Positions 15,536-24,436 of a stretch of 64,000 nucleotides of DNA are shown here, piece after piece. Within the stretch, counting starts at the first letter, position 1, and the number at the start of each line of letters is the position of its first letter. The position numbers and the translations under genes were made by a program. The notes below the pieces were generated by a model. It was given only the letters and a program-made list of their open reading frames with translations, ran no database searches and was not told where the DNA came from. This DNA is from Chlamydiota bacterium (GTDB lineage: Bacteria; Chlamydiota; Chlamydiia; Chlamydiales; Rhabdochlamydiaceae), in contig JABDCS010000008.1 of the NCBI GenBank assembly GCA_013288005.1, positions 1 through 64,000 on the forward strand, read 5' to 3'.

Positions 15536-16813
15536 ATGACAAGAACTCCCCTTGCAGATCTGCTGCGTCCCACATCGCTTGATGAAATCGCCGGCCACGA
15601 ACAATGGCTGGGAGAGAATGGGTGGCTACGTAAAATTATCTCCTCGGGTCGACCACTCTCATTATTATTATGGGGTCCACCCGGATGTGGGAAAACGACC
15701 TTAGCCCGCATTTATGCTCGGGCCTTCGACGCGACTTTTATCCCTTTCAGTGCTTCTGCAGGCAGCTTAGCTGAATTAAAAAAACAATTAGATGAAATTT
15801 CAAACGCGCCTCTTCTTCATAAACGCTCCATTCTTTTTATTGATGAAATCCATCGCCTCAATAAGAGCCAGCAAGATTTCTTCCTTCCACTTGTGGAAAA
15901 TGGCCATACGATTCTTATAGGAGCCACTACAGAAAATCCCTCTTTTGCCCTTCAAGGGGCTCTTCTTTCGCGACTACGCGTCATCACCCTTCAACACCTA
16001 GATGAGGCGGCGCTGACGAAGATTCTTGATCGTTATGAAAATTGTTGTGGAAAACTGCCGCTAACTGAAGAAGCGCGCCTTTTTTTAATTACAAGCGCAA
16101 GTGGTGATGGTCGCTACCTACTCAACCTTGTCGAAAATTTATCCTTTCTTTCGGGCGACCATTTGCATACAACGGAAGAGATTCAAACCTCAATTCAAAA
16201 ACGCCCCCCTTTATACGATAAACAAGCAGACCAGCACTATAATTTAATCTCCTCCTTACACAAAGCTGTGCGAAGTAGTGATCCGGATGCTGCGCTATAT
16301 TGGCTGGCCCGCATGCTAAAGGGTGGCGAAGACCCTCTTTATATCGGGCGAAGAATGATTCGAATGGCTTGTGAAGATATTGGCCTTGCAGATCCGCAAG
16401 CTATGGGCGTTACCCTTCATGCCTGTGAAGTATTTGAACGACTTGGTTCTCCGGAAGGAGAGCTTGCCTTAGCTCAAGCTATACTCTATCTCGCCCTTAG
16501 CCCGAAGAGCAACGCGGTCTATACAGCTTTTCAAGAGGCATCTGCCCTAGCCGAGCAAACTTCGCAGTTAGCTCCATCACTCATTAGTGTGAATGCCCCC
16601 ACATCTTTGATGAAAAATTTAGGTTATGGAGCTGAATATATCTATGATCACGACACCCCTCAAGGCTGTTCAGGGCAGCGTCACCTACCACAAGAATTAG
16701 CTGAGCGCTCCTTATATCATCCAGTCGAACGAGGCTTTGAGCGGGAGTTAAAAAAGCGACTTGATTACTTTACCTCGATCCGTCATAGAATATCTACATC
16801 GCAAGATACTTAA
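15536..16813 (+). CDS. rarA: Replication-associated recombination protein A (RarA/MgsA) AAA+ ATPase
   Basis: 425 aa. Walker [10 protein letters not shown] at about residues 45-53, Walker [10 protein letters not shown], sensor-1 [10 protein letters not shown] and the sensor-2 region, then the RarA-specific C-terminal part ([27 protein letters not shown] and YHPVERGFE). The family acts at stalled replication forks together with clamp loader and SSB. The start ATG lacks a ribosome site but fits family length. It is not closely coupled to neighbours: the permease ends about 105 bases upstream. Confidence 0.95.
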   Translation: MTRTPLADLLRPTSLDEIAGHEQWLGENGWLRKIISSGRPLSLLLWGPPGCGKTTLARIYARAFDATFIPFSASAGSLAELKKQLDEISNAPLLHKRSILFIDEIHRLNKSQQDFFLPLVENGHTILIGATTENPSFALQGALLSRLRVITLQHLDEAALTKILDRYENCCGKLPLTEEARLFLITSASGDGRYLLNLVENLSFLSGDHLHTTEEIQTSIQKRPPLYDKQADQHYNLISSLHKAVRSSDPDAALYWLARMLKGGEDPLYIGRRMIRMACEDIGLADPQAMGVTLHACEVFERLGSPEGELALAQAILYLALSPKSNAVYTAFQEASALAEQTSQLAPSLISVNAPTSLMKNLGYGAEYIYDHDTPQGCSGQRHLPQELAERSLYHPVERGFERELKKRLDYFTSIRHRISTSQDT

Positions 16814-16974
16814 TTCATAAATTTATTATCCCATTCAAATAATTACGAACTGAATGCAATAATTTCATTTATTGTTTCAACTAATTTTAGTTCATAAATA
16901 AAATAAAACATCTTAATGCAAAATAAACAATCTTCGGGTAAGATTCTCACCGTACTCCAAGAAAAGGTGTTGCC

Positions 16975-17646
16975 ATGAGTGTAAATCAAATACCCGGATC
17001 CTATCCATATCATGCCCAGGCATATCCTCAAGAGGTGCCTCTTTCTGATGGTGAATCTGTAAATAATGTTGAACAACAAAGAAGTTCTTTATCATCCAGA
17101 GTTGTCGAATGGATTTCCGCTGATCGCCCTTATTATCAACGTATTGTCGTCTATGCCATTGCCGCTGTTGCAGCCGTTATTCTTTGCGTTTCATGCGTAG
17201 GAATTCCTTTTTTGACTCAAGTAGCCACCGCTCATAAAAAACAAACTGGTGAAAATCAGCTACGAAGGCTTGACCAACCTATTATCAACATTATAGGGGG
17301 AGAAGATGCCTATGAAAATTTACCCGTTTATCTTTTTGATACAAAAGATGCGCGTTATGAAGGCGCATGCCCTTCGACGCAGGAAATAACAGCTCCGATC
17401 ATGCGAGGTACAGATAAGTACGGGCGGCCCGTTCTATTTTTCAAAATTTATGATAGAACAACAAGTTCGAGCTTTGTCGAAATGATTTATCGCCAATATA
17501 GTCTTGAAGGGAAAAATAACCCTTGGATAAGAAATCCCAATGGTCGCTCCATATTTGACTGCGATATTGTAATAGAGGGTAAAGCTCTTGAGAGACTTAA
17601 CCGCCTATTTCACCGGACACTTTCTCCCTATAGTTTATTGCGATAG
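16975..17646 (+). CDS. Hypothetical one-pass membrane protein
   Basis: 223 aa. Residues 1-50 are hydrophilic with Tyr/Pro-rich SYPYHAQAYPQEVP. A single strong membrane helix spans about residues 57-80 (ending CVSCVGIPFL), and a soluble C-terminal domain of about 140 residues follows, with a Gly-rich INIIGGEDAYENLPVYLFD start. There is no signal peptide and no known domain. One hydrophobic helix in the middle is unlike the bilobed helix pair of classic Inc proteins. AAGGTG precedes the ATG. It is followed by a hairpin that ends transcription. Confidence 0.65.
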   Translation: MSVNQIPGSYPYHAQAYPQEVPLSDGESVNNVEQQRSSLSSRVVEWISADRPYYQRIVVYAIAAVAAVILCVSCVGIPFLTQVATAHKKQTGENQLRRLDQPIINIIGGEDAYENLPVYLFDTKDARYEGACPSTQEITAPIMRGTDKYGRPVLFFKIYDRTTSSSFVEMIYRQYSLEGKNNPWIRNPNGRSIFDCDIVIEGKALERLNRLFHRTLSPYSLLR

Positions 17647-17665
17647 GCCAAGTTTCTATTATAAG

Positions 17666-18055
17666 CAAAAAAAACCTCCTGTTGGCATGCAACAGGAGGT
17701 AAGAAAGCAGATTTTTTTATCTCAAGCCAAATGCGAATAGGACGTAACTAAAATACGTAGCCTTTTCGTTCCATACTCTATAAGAGTACTTGGTACCTCG
17801 AGAGACCGTGAGCGTAAAACACTTAAGACGGTCAATCGCTTTCTCAAGCGGTTGGATAAGTGTGAGTTCAAACCTCTTTCAGAAACAGTTCATATCACCT
17901 AAAGCTCCTCTGCGGTTTATTGCAGCACTAGCATTCCATCCGTCCATCGACAGAATAGGATGCCTAAAGGAGTTTTTGGTTAAGCTATTTCCTCTCATCC
18001 TTGTAGAGCAAGGGCTATCCAACCACTCGGAGGGGTAAACCTCTTATTTTTATAA
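17666..18055 (-). ncRNA. Candidate structured non-coding RNA of unknown class
   Basis: No convincing reading frame fills 17701-18282. On the minus strand a series of local stems precedes the terminator: CCUUG-CUCUA-CAAGG (about 18005), CUGC/GCAG (about 17915), an ACACUUA/UAAGUGU stem enclosing CGCUU-GAGA-AAGCG with a GNRA loop (17817-17861), UACUC/GAGUA (about 17780), ACGUA/UACGU (about 17750). A TATTAT with a poor -35 lies near 18045-18075. Hallmarks of RNase P RNA, tmRNA, SRP RNA and 6S RNA were looked for and not found. The class is unknown, and a decayed locus is the alternative. Confidence 0.45.
17674..17700 (-). terminator. Strong rho-independent terminator on the minus strand
   Basis: A perfect 11-bp stem ACCTCCTGTTG / CAACAGGAGGT around a 5-base loop. 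Read on the minus strand it is followed by eight T residues (17673-17666). On the plus strand the run is offset (TTTTTTT at 17712), so it may weakly end the preceding gene as well. The minus-strand direction implies a minus-strand transcript starting upstream, yet no gene is there. Confidence 0.75.
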
Positions 18056-18160
18056 TATCATAATTCAAATTATTTACTTAATTACTTTCGTAATTATTTT
18101 AATTCACTCATTTATAGTATTTACCGTTGGTAAAAAAAATATAACTGTGTATGGAGTAAT

Positions 18161-18240
18161 TTAAGAGAGTGCATCAAAAGTAAATTTTTATCGATTTTCT
18201 GGGCTTTTAGAGCAGATTTTACTTTTGATGCACCCTCTAA
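18161..18240. repeat. Best-preserved copy of the dispersed palindromic element
   Basis: An 80-bp imperfect palindrome. The arm at 18162-18184 (edge GAGAGTGCATCAAAAGTAAA) pairs with 18218-18240 with two mismatches. The interior GATTTTCTGGGCTTTTAGAGC matches the interior of the copies at 2732, 13603 and 49882. It sits 43 bases before the efflux operon. Confidence 0.7.
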
Positions 18241-18282
18241 GAGTGTTCCTGAACTAAGTCTAATTCTGAATGGGAATTAACA

Positions 18283-19713
18283 ATGTCCCGCTTTTCTTGT
18301 ATTTTTCTGGTCTCGGTTATTTTTGCTACAGGGTGTGCCAAAACCGAAACAGATATGCTCTCTAGGTCAACTACAGCCGATTGCGTCACATGTGAAAGTG
18401 AAGCCCTTCTCTCAGGACAATTCGTTGAAAGTGAATGGCCCCACAAAGAGTGGTGGCAAGACTTTGACGATTCTAATCTCAACCGCCTGATTCAAATTGC
18501 ACTTGAAACCAGCCCCTCACTGAAAACTGCAGAAGAACGACTTAAACGAGCAACAGAAACAGCTAAAGCTCAACGTGGCTACTTATTTCCTGAAATTGAC
18601 CTAACAGGAGGAACGAATTGGCAACATTTTGGTAAGAACAGCTTCTTCCGCAGTTTAGGCCCCGATGTAGTCCCACCCGTTCTTAATCAGATCGATCTAG
18701 ATTTAAACTTTATTTACGAATTCGATTTCTGGGGAAAGAATAGAGCTTTATATCAAGCAGCTCTTGATGAAGCGTTGTCGATAAAAGCCGAACGAGATCA
18801 GAGCATTCTCATTCTTACCACTTCCATTACGTATGCGTATTTTCAACACCAACGAGCAGCCAAGAAATTAGAACTTTTAAAAAAAATTGGCCAAAATCAT
18901 GAAAAGCTGGTCAACCTCACCCAAGGTCGTTATGACCATGCTCTCGATTTTGCCGTTCAGGAAAATTCTTCTCAGCAAGCCGACTTAGAAGCCAGTAAAT
19001 CCATTATTCAGACCGAAGAAGAACTCCTTCTAATAGAGCAAAGAATCAAGGCGATGATTGGTGTGGGACAAGACGGAGAGCTAGCTATCTCTCCGCCATC
19101 AATCAGTAACCACAACCATAAAACTCCACTTCCCTCTCACCTTTCACTTGATCTTCTTGCACGTCGCCCCGACTTAGAAGCGCAATTGTGGCTTGTTGAA
19201 AAGAGTGCTGAGGAAATTCATGTTGCTAAAACTGCTTTCTACCCGGACATCAATCTGATGGCTTTTGTCGGTCTTGAAAGCTTACATTTTAACAATTTTT
19301 TCTCCCGCCAAAGTATCATGTCCTCCCTTAATCCTGCATTTCATCTTCCCATTTTTACTGCAGGCCGCTTGAGGGCTCAACTTCGTGAAAGATCAGCTGC
19401 CTTCAATGAAGCTATTCAAGTTTATAACAACTTAGTTCTCCAAGCGGCCCAAGAAGTCGCCATGCAGTTAACACAAATCACAAAAATCCAACAACAAGTC
19501 GACTTGCAAAATAAAATTGTAGAAACAACGGCGTATAACACCCAAATTGCTCAAGCGCGCTTTACGCATGCACTTGACCCTCTGTCTATTTTTCTTAATC
19601 GGCAAAATGAACAATTTCTCGAGGAAATTACTCTCGCAGAGCTCACTTATGCCCGTCGCTTAGCCTCTGTCCTTCTTATTCGGGCTTTAGGAGGTGGGTT
19701 TTTCTATGAGTGA
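18283..19713 (+). CDS. Outer-membrane efflux lipoprotein (TolC/NodT family)
   Basis: 476 aa. A lipoprotein signal (MSRFSCIFLVSVIFATGC, Cys18 as the modified residue) and two OEP repeats typical of NodT-type outer-membrane factors: WWQDFDDSNLNRLIQIALE at about 48-66, then a coiled helical region, LLARRPDLEAQLWLVEKSAEEI in the second half, and AFYPDINLMAF. It would form the trimeric exit duct for the EmrAB-like pump encoded next. The 3' end overlaps the adaptor start by 8 bases. There is no clear promoter; a dispersed repeat precedes the gene. Confidence 0.9.
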   Translation: MSRFSCIFLVSVIFATGCAKTETDMLSRSTTADCVTCESEALLSGQFVESEWPHKEWWQDFDDSNLNRLIQIALETSPSLKTAEERLKRATETAKAQRGYLFPEIDLTGGTNWQHFGKNSFFRSLGPDVVPPVLNQIDLDLNFIYEFDFWGKNRALYQAALDEALSIKAERDQSILILTTSITYAYFQHQRAAKKLELLKKIGQNHEKLVNLTQGRYDHALDFAVQENSSQQADLEASKSIIQTEEELLLIEQRIKAMIGVGQDGELAISPPSISNHNHKTPLPSHLSLDLLARRPDLEAQLWLVEKSAEEIHVAKTAFYPDINLMAFVGLESLHFNNFFSRQSIMSSLNPAFHLPIFTAGRLRAQLRERSAAFNEAIQVYNNLVLQAAQEVAMQLTQITKIQQQVDLQNKIVETTAYNTQIAQARFTHALDPLSIFLNRQNEQFLEEITLAELTYARRLASVLLIRALGGGFFYE

Positions 19714-20893
19714 AGAACCAAGAAAAGATGAGCTCGATCCTGCAGCTAAAGCAGCCCTTACAAAAAAGCGCAGAAAAGCAATTGCTATCGCTGTTGCTAT
19801 TTTCTTGATTTTGGGTCTGGCTTTTTTTCTTTATTGGTTGATTTGGTGGCGTTTTGAGGAAACTACAGACGACGCGTATGTCAATGGCAATCAAGTCATG
19901 GTAATGCCGCAAGTACAAGGCATCGTCACCTCTATCCTCACGGATGATACCCAGTTTGTTTGCGAAGGACAGATGTTAATTTCGCTAGATCCCCACGATT
20001 TTATAGTGGCCTTTGAACGTGCTAAGGGCCACCTTGGTCAAACAGTTCGCGATGTGAGTCAGCTCTTTGCCACGGTTGGTCAGTTAGCAGCTGAACTTGA
20101 AGTCCGTAAAGCCGATCTTCTAAGGGCAAGTTTAGATTATGAACACCGTAAAAATCTTGTCGACTCGGGCAGCGTATCAAGAGAGGATTTTGAACATAGC
20201 GAAACGTCCCTTTACGCAGCCTATGCCTCTTTGCAAGCAGCTGAAGAGAACCTTTTAGGAGCGGAAGTAGAAGTTAAAGGCACAACGATTCTGACACACC
20301 CACGTGTTCAAATGGCTAAAGCCCAGCTCAAAGAGGCCTTTCTTTCGCTGCATCGATGCACAATATACGCCCCAGCTACAGGAATCGCCACACAGCGAAG
20401 TGTTCAAGTCGGTCAATCTGTGACTCCCGGCACTCCCCTGCTTTCTATTGTTCCCATCGATCAGATGTGGATCGATGCCAATTACCGCGAAGTGCAGCTT
20501 AAAAACCTGCGTATTGGCCAAAAAGTGAAGATCAATGTCGATATGTATGGGCGAGATATTCCTTTCCATGGGTGTATAGTCGGTTTAAATCCAGGTACAG
20601 GAAGTGTCTTTTCTGTTCTTCCTCCCCAAAATGCTACAGGGAATTGGATCAAGATCGTACAACGACTGCCTGTTAGAATTTCCCTAGATCCTGACGAAAT
20701 AAAAAAATACCCTCTTTTCCTGGGTCTTTCGGTCGAAACTCGCACAGATACTCATGAGCGATCAGGAGCTCGGCTTCCCACTCTCAGCGTACAAAAACCT
20801 TTCTATTCAACTTGTGTGTTTGCATCCGAACTCGAAGGAGTTGACGATGTGATAGAGGATATCATCGAAGAGAATTACTACTATGAGCCATGA
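19706..20893 (+). CDS. EmrA/HlyD-type membrane fusion protein
   Basis: 395 aa from the ATG at 19706 (an in-frame ATG at 19694 is possible). One membrane helix at about residues 27-50, then the EmrA opening TTDDAYVNGNQVMVMPQVQGIV, a long coiled-coil hairpin, and the barrel motif IYAPATGIATQRSVQVGQSVTPG. The family bridges an inner-membrane MFS pump to an outer-membrane channel. The extreme C-terminus is acidic (VDDVIEDIIEENYYYEP) and not typical. Genes for both partners overlap it, by 8 and 11 bases, so the three form one translationally coupled operon. Confidence 0.92.
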   Translation: MSEEPRKDELDPAAKAALTKKRRKAIAIAVAIFLILGLAFFLYWLIWWRFEETTDDAYVNGNQVMVMPQVQGIVTSILTDDTQFVCEGQMLISLDPHDFIVAFERAKGHLGQTVRDVSQLFATVGQLAAELEVRKADLLRASLDYEHRKNLVDSGSVSREDFEHSETSLYAAYASLQAAEENLLGAEVEVKGTTILTHPRVQMAKAQLKEAFLSLHRCTIYAPATGIATQRSVQVGQSVTPGTPLLSIVPIDQMWIDANYREVQLKNLRIGQKVKINVDMYGRDIPFHGCIVGLNPGTGSVFSVLPPQNATGNWIKIVQRLPVRISLDPDEIKKYPLFLGLSVETRTDTHERSGARLPTLSVQKPFYSTCVFASELEGVDDVIEDIIEENYYYEP

Positions 20894-22448
20894 ATCGCAA
20901 GAGGCAGCGATCTCACTTTCATTCTGGCCTCGTATGGTCGTATTTATCGGCCTCTCTCTTGCCACATTTATGGTTGTGCTGGATTATTCGATTGCCAATG
21001 TCTCCCTCCCTTACATTGCAGGTGACTTAGCTATTAGTGCTGAGCAGGGCACTTATGTAATTACCTCTTTTGCTGTCGGAAATGCCATAGGACTTGCTAT
21101 GACGGGGTGGCTAGCGAAACGCATAGGACAAATACGCCTCATCCTTCTGTCCACGCTTCTTTTTATTATTATGTCTTGGGTTTGCGGGATTTCGATGAAT
21201 ATAGAAATTCTCGTCATCGCACGATTTATTCAAGGATTTGTTTCTGGTCCTATGATTCCCATGAGTCAAAGTCTTATCGTGATGACCAGCACACCCAAAG
21301 CACGTACAAATGCCGTTGCAATTTGGGCCACGATTGTCGTTGTAGCTCCAATTGTCGGCCCTATCGCAGGTGGTTACATATCCGACTGGTATCATTGGCC
21401 CTGGATCTTTTATATCAATATTCCCATTGGCATTATCGCCCTTTTATTGATGCTCACTTACCTACGCGGGAAGGGAAACCCTCCAGCAAAAGCTCCTACT
21501 GATGTGTTAGGTCTAATTTTTCTCGTCTTAGGTGTGACATCTCTACAGGTCCTTCTGGACAAAGGTCAACAATGGGATTGGATCAACTCCCCTATTATTG
21601 TTACATTGGGGATCATCACGATTATCTCTTTTACTCTCCTGATTATCTGGGAGCTCTTCCACCTCACACCTTTTCTTGAATTAAGGCTCTTTAAATTTAG
21701 GACTTTTACAACAGGTATTGTCGCTATCGCTTTTTCCTACGCCATCTATTTTGGTTCCGTCGTTTTGGTTCCTCTATGGCTACAGGTCAACGTCGGTTAC
21801 ACAGCCACTTGGGCTGGATTAGCTGTTGCTCCTCTCGGTCTGGCCCCCATGTTTTTGGCTTCGTGCAACCCCTGGATTATACGTCGCATAGGAACAGTTT
21901 CCACTTTGTTATTTGCCTTTATTATTTTCTGCCTAGCGTGTTTTTATAATGCCTATTTCACCCCCCAAGTAGATTTTTTCCATATAGGACTATCTCGATT
22001 CTTTTTTGGTATTGGGATGGCTTTTTATATCACCCCTCTAATGCTTCTTTTTGTCCAAGAAATTCCTCATGAACAGCTGGCCAGTGCAACAGGGATTTTT
22101 CATTTTATACGCGCGATGGTAGGAGGAATTGGCACCTCCCTTTTTACCACACTCTGGGAAAGACGCACCATTTTTCACCATGAGAGAATTGGCGACGCTA
22201 TAACCCCATTTTCTCTACAAACACAACATGTGCTTACCACTTTGCAGCGCTATAATTTAAGCACAGAAAAAGGATTAGCCTCTCTTAATAGCGAACTCAA
22301 TAATCAAGCAGCGTTGATGGCCCTTAATGATGCTTTCTTTCTTATGGCCTGGATCTTTATTGGACTCATTGTTTTTTTACTCTTCTCTTCCCGTAAAAGC
22401 CGTCCAGCGAAAACCCCCACCATTGAAACGACAATCGGTGGTCATTAG
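20883..22448 (+). CDS. MFS drug-efflux transporter, DHA2/EmrB-type
   Basis: 521 aa with about fourteen membrane helices. Motif D1-like LDYSIANVSLPYIAGDL at about residues 33-49, motif A (GWLAKRIGQIRLI) near 77-90 and motif C-like VVVAPIVGPIAGGYISD near 154-170 identify the 14-TM DHA2 group. It couples proton influx to export of hydrophobic compounds. It ends the OMF-adaptor-pump operon. The 186 bases after it hold a repeat element and no gene. Confidence 0.92.
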   Translation: MSHESQEAAISLSFWPRMVVFIGLSLATFMVVLDYSIANVSLPYIAGDLAISAEQGTYVITSFAVGNAIGLAMTGWLAKRIGQIRLILLSTLLFIIMSWVCGISMNIEILVIARFIQGFVSGPMIPMSQSLIVMTSTPKARTNAVAIWATIVVVAPIVGPIAGGYISDWYHWPWIFYINIPIGIIALLLMLTYLRGKGNPPAKAPTDVLGLIFLVLGVTSLQVLLDKGQQWDWINSPIIVTLGIITIISFTLLIIWELFHLTPFLELRLFKFRTFTTGIVAIAFSYAIYFGSVVLVPLWLQVNVGYTATWAGLAVAPLGLAPMFLASCNPWIIRRIGTVSTLLFAFIIFCLACFYNAYFTPQVDFFHIGLSRFFFGIGMAFYITPLMLLFVQEIPHEQLASATGIFHFIRAMVGGIGTSLFTTLWERRTIFHHERIGDAITPFSLQTQHVLTTLQRYNLSTEKGLASLNSELNNQAALMALNDAFFLMAWIFIGLIVFLLFSSRKSRPAKTPTIETTIGGH

Positions 22449-22550
22449 AATTTGCACTTTATTTCGGATAATTTCATGTTTATTTTACTCACTTTAGCAA
22501 GAATTGACGTTAGTAATCGAATCTGGTAGCATTACTACTTGACTGTTCAA

Positions 22551-22618
22551 AGAGGGTGCATCAAAAGAATTTCATCGCTTTAAGAGATTGTGATAGAAAT
22601 TACGTTTGATACACCTCC
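22551..22618. repeat. Copy of the dispersed palindromic element
   Basis: Arms AGAGGGTGCATCAAAAGAATT (22551 on) and 22596-22618, paired with about four mismatches. It ends 16 bases before the start of the sugar transferase gene and overlaps an in-frame GTG (22590), which is therefore not the start. Confidence 0.65.
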
Positions 22619-22634
22619 AATATTGGAGAGAAAA

Positions 22635-23297
22635 ATGGAAGGCGCTTCGCAACTTTTTGATTTCACAGATACTATGAATGTGAAGTTAAAATTGTCCAAA
22701 CGAGCGTTTGACATTCTCTTCAGCGGAGCTGCGCTCTTATTGGGAATGCCTTTATTTATCTTCTGTGCTCTTGTTGTGAAGTTCTCTTCTCGAGGCCCTA
22801 TTTTTTTTGGAAGTAAACGGATTGGTCTAGCAGGAACTTCTTTCAGCTGCTGGAAATTCCGCACCATGTACATAGATGCCGAACATAAACTTCAAGACCT
22901 CTTGAGAAATGACCAGGCTCTTCTCTCCGAATGGAAGAGGTTTTATAAACTCAAAGATGATCCTAGAATTACTCCTACAGGCAAGTGGTTGCGAAAACTG
23001 TCGTTTGATGAGCTCCCACAATTTTGGAATGTTCTTAAAGGTGACATGAGCATCGTAGGTCCTCGCCCTCTTTCAGAAGATGAAATCCGAAATTCCTTAG
23101 GAAAAAAAGCTGCGAAGATTCTCTCCGTACGCCCAGGATTAACCAGCATTTGGACTGTCCGAGGACGCAACAACCTTACCTTAGCAGAACGGACGCGACT
23201 CGAACTATTTTATATCGACCATCAATCCTTCTTTTTTGATTGTCGGCTCATTTTGAAAACCGCCCTAGCTATGTTCTATCCTAAGGGAGCTTTTTGA
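22635..23297 (+). CDS. Undecaprenyl-phosphate sugar-1-phosphate transferase
   Basis: 220 aa. One membrane-reentrant helix near the N-terminus (DILFSGAALLLGMPLFIF) followed by the catalytic domain: GPIFFGSKRIGLAG, FRTMYIDAE, the DE pair in LSFDELPQFWNVLKGDMSIVGPRP, and RPGLTSIWTVRGRN. This is the minimal PssY/WcaJ-type enzyme that loads a sugar phosphate onto the lipid carrier to start a surface glycan. I start at 22635 (GGAGAG eight bases before); an upstream GTG lies in a repeat. galE follows directly, giving a two-gene glycan cassette. Confidence 0.92.
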   Translation: MEGASQLFDFTDTMNVKLKLSKRAFDILFSGAALLLGMPLFIFCALVVKFSSRGPIFFGSKRIGLAGTSFSCWKFRTMYIDAEHKLQDLLRNDQALLSEWKRFYKLKDDPRITPTGKWLRKLSFDELPQFWNVLKGDMSIVGPRPLSEDEIRNSLGKKAAKILSVRPGLTSIWTVRGRNNLTLAERTRLELFYIDHQSFFFDCRLILKTALAMFYPKGAF

Positions 23298-23302
23298 GTC
23301 TG

Positions 23303-24274
23303 ATGAAAACCCCCATATTGGTCACGGGCGGAGCAGGCTATATTGGAAGCCATGTCTCTAAAGCTCTCTATGAAAATGGCTATACTCCGGTTGTTTTTGA
23401 TAATCTTTCCAGCGGTCATTTGCATGCCGTTCAGTGGGGGCCCTTTATTGAAGGCGATCTTCATGATACTTTTGCTCTAAAAGCGGCGTTTGAAAAATTC
23501 TCACCTCTGGCTGTTATCCATTTAGCTGCATCTATTAACGTACGAGAGTCTCTTACTAATCCTGCTCTTTATTATAGCAATAACATTGGGGGAACTCTTA
23601 GTCTACTTCAGGCGATGGTGGACTCCGGTGTCAGCTATATCGTTTTTTCAAGTACTGCAGCTGTCTACGGTAATCCTCACTACCTTCCCATCGACGAAAA
23701 GCATCCGATTAGCCCCTTAAATGCTTATGGGAAAACCAAGTATGCTGTTGAGAGTATGCTGGACGATTTTTTTCAGGCACATGGACTTCGCTCAATTATC
23801 TTTCGTTATTTCAACGCTTGTGGAGCAGATGAAGAAGGAAAAATTGGCGAGAATCACAATCCAGAAACCCATCTTATTCCCGTGATTATGCGGACCTTGC
23901 TCCAATCTGGTTCATCTTTACAGGTTTATGGCGATGACTATGATACCCAGGATGGGACAGCTATCCGCGATTACATCCACGTTGCAGATCTTGCACAAGC
24001 TCATGTAAAAGCTGTACAGTATCTCCTCAATGCGGGCGAAAATCTTAAATTAAACCTGGGCACAGGGCGAGGCCACTCCGTCAAAAAAATTATTGACACA
24101 ATCGCCTCGTTTACAGGACGCGATGTCCCCTACCAGGTCCAACCTCGCTTACCTTGCGATAGCCCCATCCTCGTTGCAGACCCTCGTTTAGCCCAGAATC
24201 TCCTCGGTTGGGAACCCATTTTCTCTGATCTCGCCACTATTATTAAGAGTGCCTGGAATTGGCATTGCAGATAA
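23303..24274 (+). CDS. galE: UDP-glucose 4-epimerase
   Basis: 323 aa, the normal GalE length. Rossmann GGAGYIGSH at the start, SSTAAVYG with the catalytic Ser, YGKTKYAVE with Tyr/Lys, then YFNACGAD and GTAIRDYIHVADLA. It interconverts UDP-glucose and UDP-galactose in the cytosol. I use the ATG at 23303. A TTG at 23294 overlapping the previous stop is also possible and sits closer to AAGGGAG. Together with the sugar transferase it may supply and start a surface polysaccharide. Confidence 0.95.
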   Translation: MKTPILVTGGAGYIGSHVSKALYENGYTPVVFDNLSSGHLHAVQWGPFIEGDLHDTFALKAAFEKFSPLAVIHLAASINVRESLTNPALYYSNNIGGTLSLLQAMVDSGVSYIVFSSTAAVYGNPHYLPIDEKHPISPLNAYGKTKYAVESMLDDFFQAHGLRSIIFRYFNACGADEEGKIGENHNPETHLIPVIMRTLLQSGSSLQVYGDDYDTQDGTAIRDYIHVADLAQAHVKAVQYLLNAGENLKLNLGTGRGHSVKKIIDTIASFTGRDVPYQVQPRLPCDSPILVADPRLAQNLLGWEPIFSDLATIIKSAWNWHCR

Positions 24275-24436
24275 AAGCCTTTCTTAATGAGATCTTTACT
24301 ATCATAAATAATTGTTTTTGTAGCATTTAGTTTCATTTTTGAATAAAAAAGCTAATCAATTTACCTTTAATATATTAAATCTAATTGATTATAATATATC
24401 TAACAAACTTTAAATCAAAAATATAATAGGTAAAAC

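Noticed and set aside
17860-17885. T-arm-like GTGAG-TTCAAAC-CTCTT suggesting a tRNA
   Set aside because: The stem is imperfect and no matching acceptor or anticodon arm lies at tRNA distance on either side.
17790-18038. 82-codon plus-strand frame in the gap after the one-pass membrane protein
   Set aside because: No ribosome site, no domain-like pattern, and it overlaps a series of hairpins plus a minus-strand terminator that fit a non-coding RNA better.
17666-18055. Identity as RNase P RNA or tmRNA
   Set aside because: A partial GAGGAAA and AAACCGC were tempting, but the paired CR-V ACAGAA region is missing, and no tmRNA tRNA-like ends or tag frame are seen.
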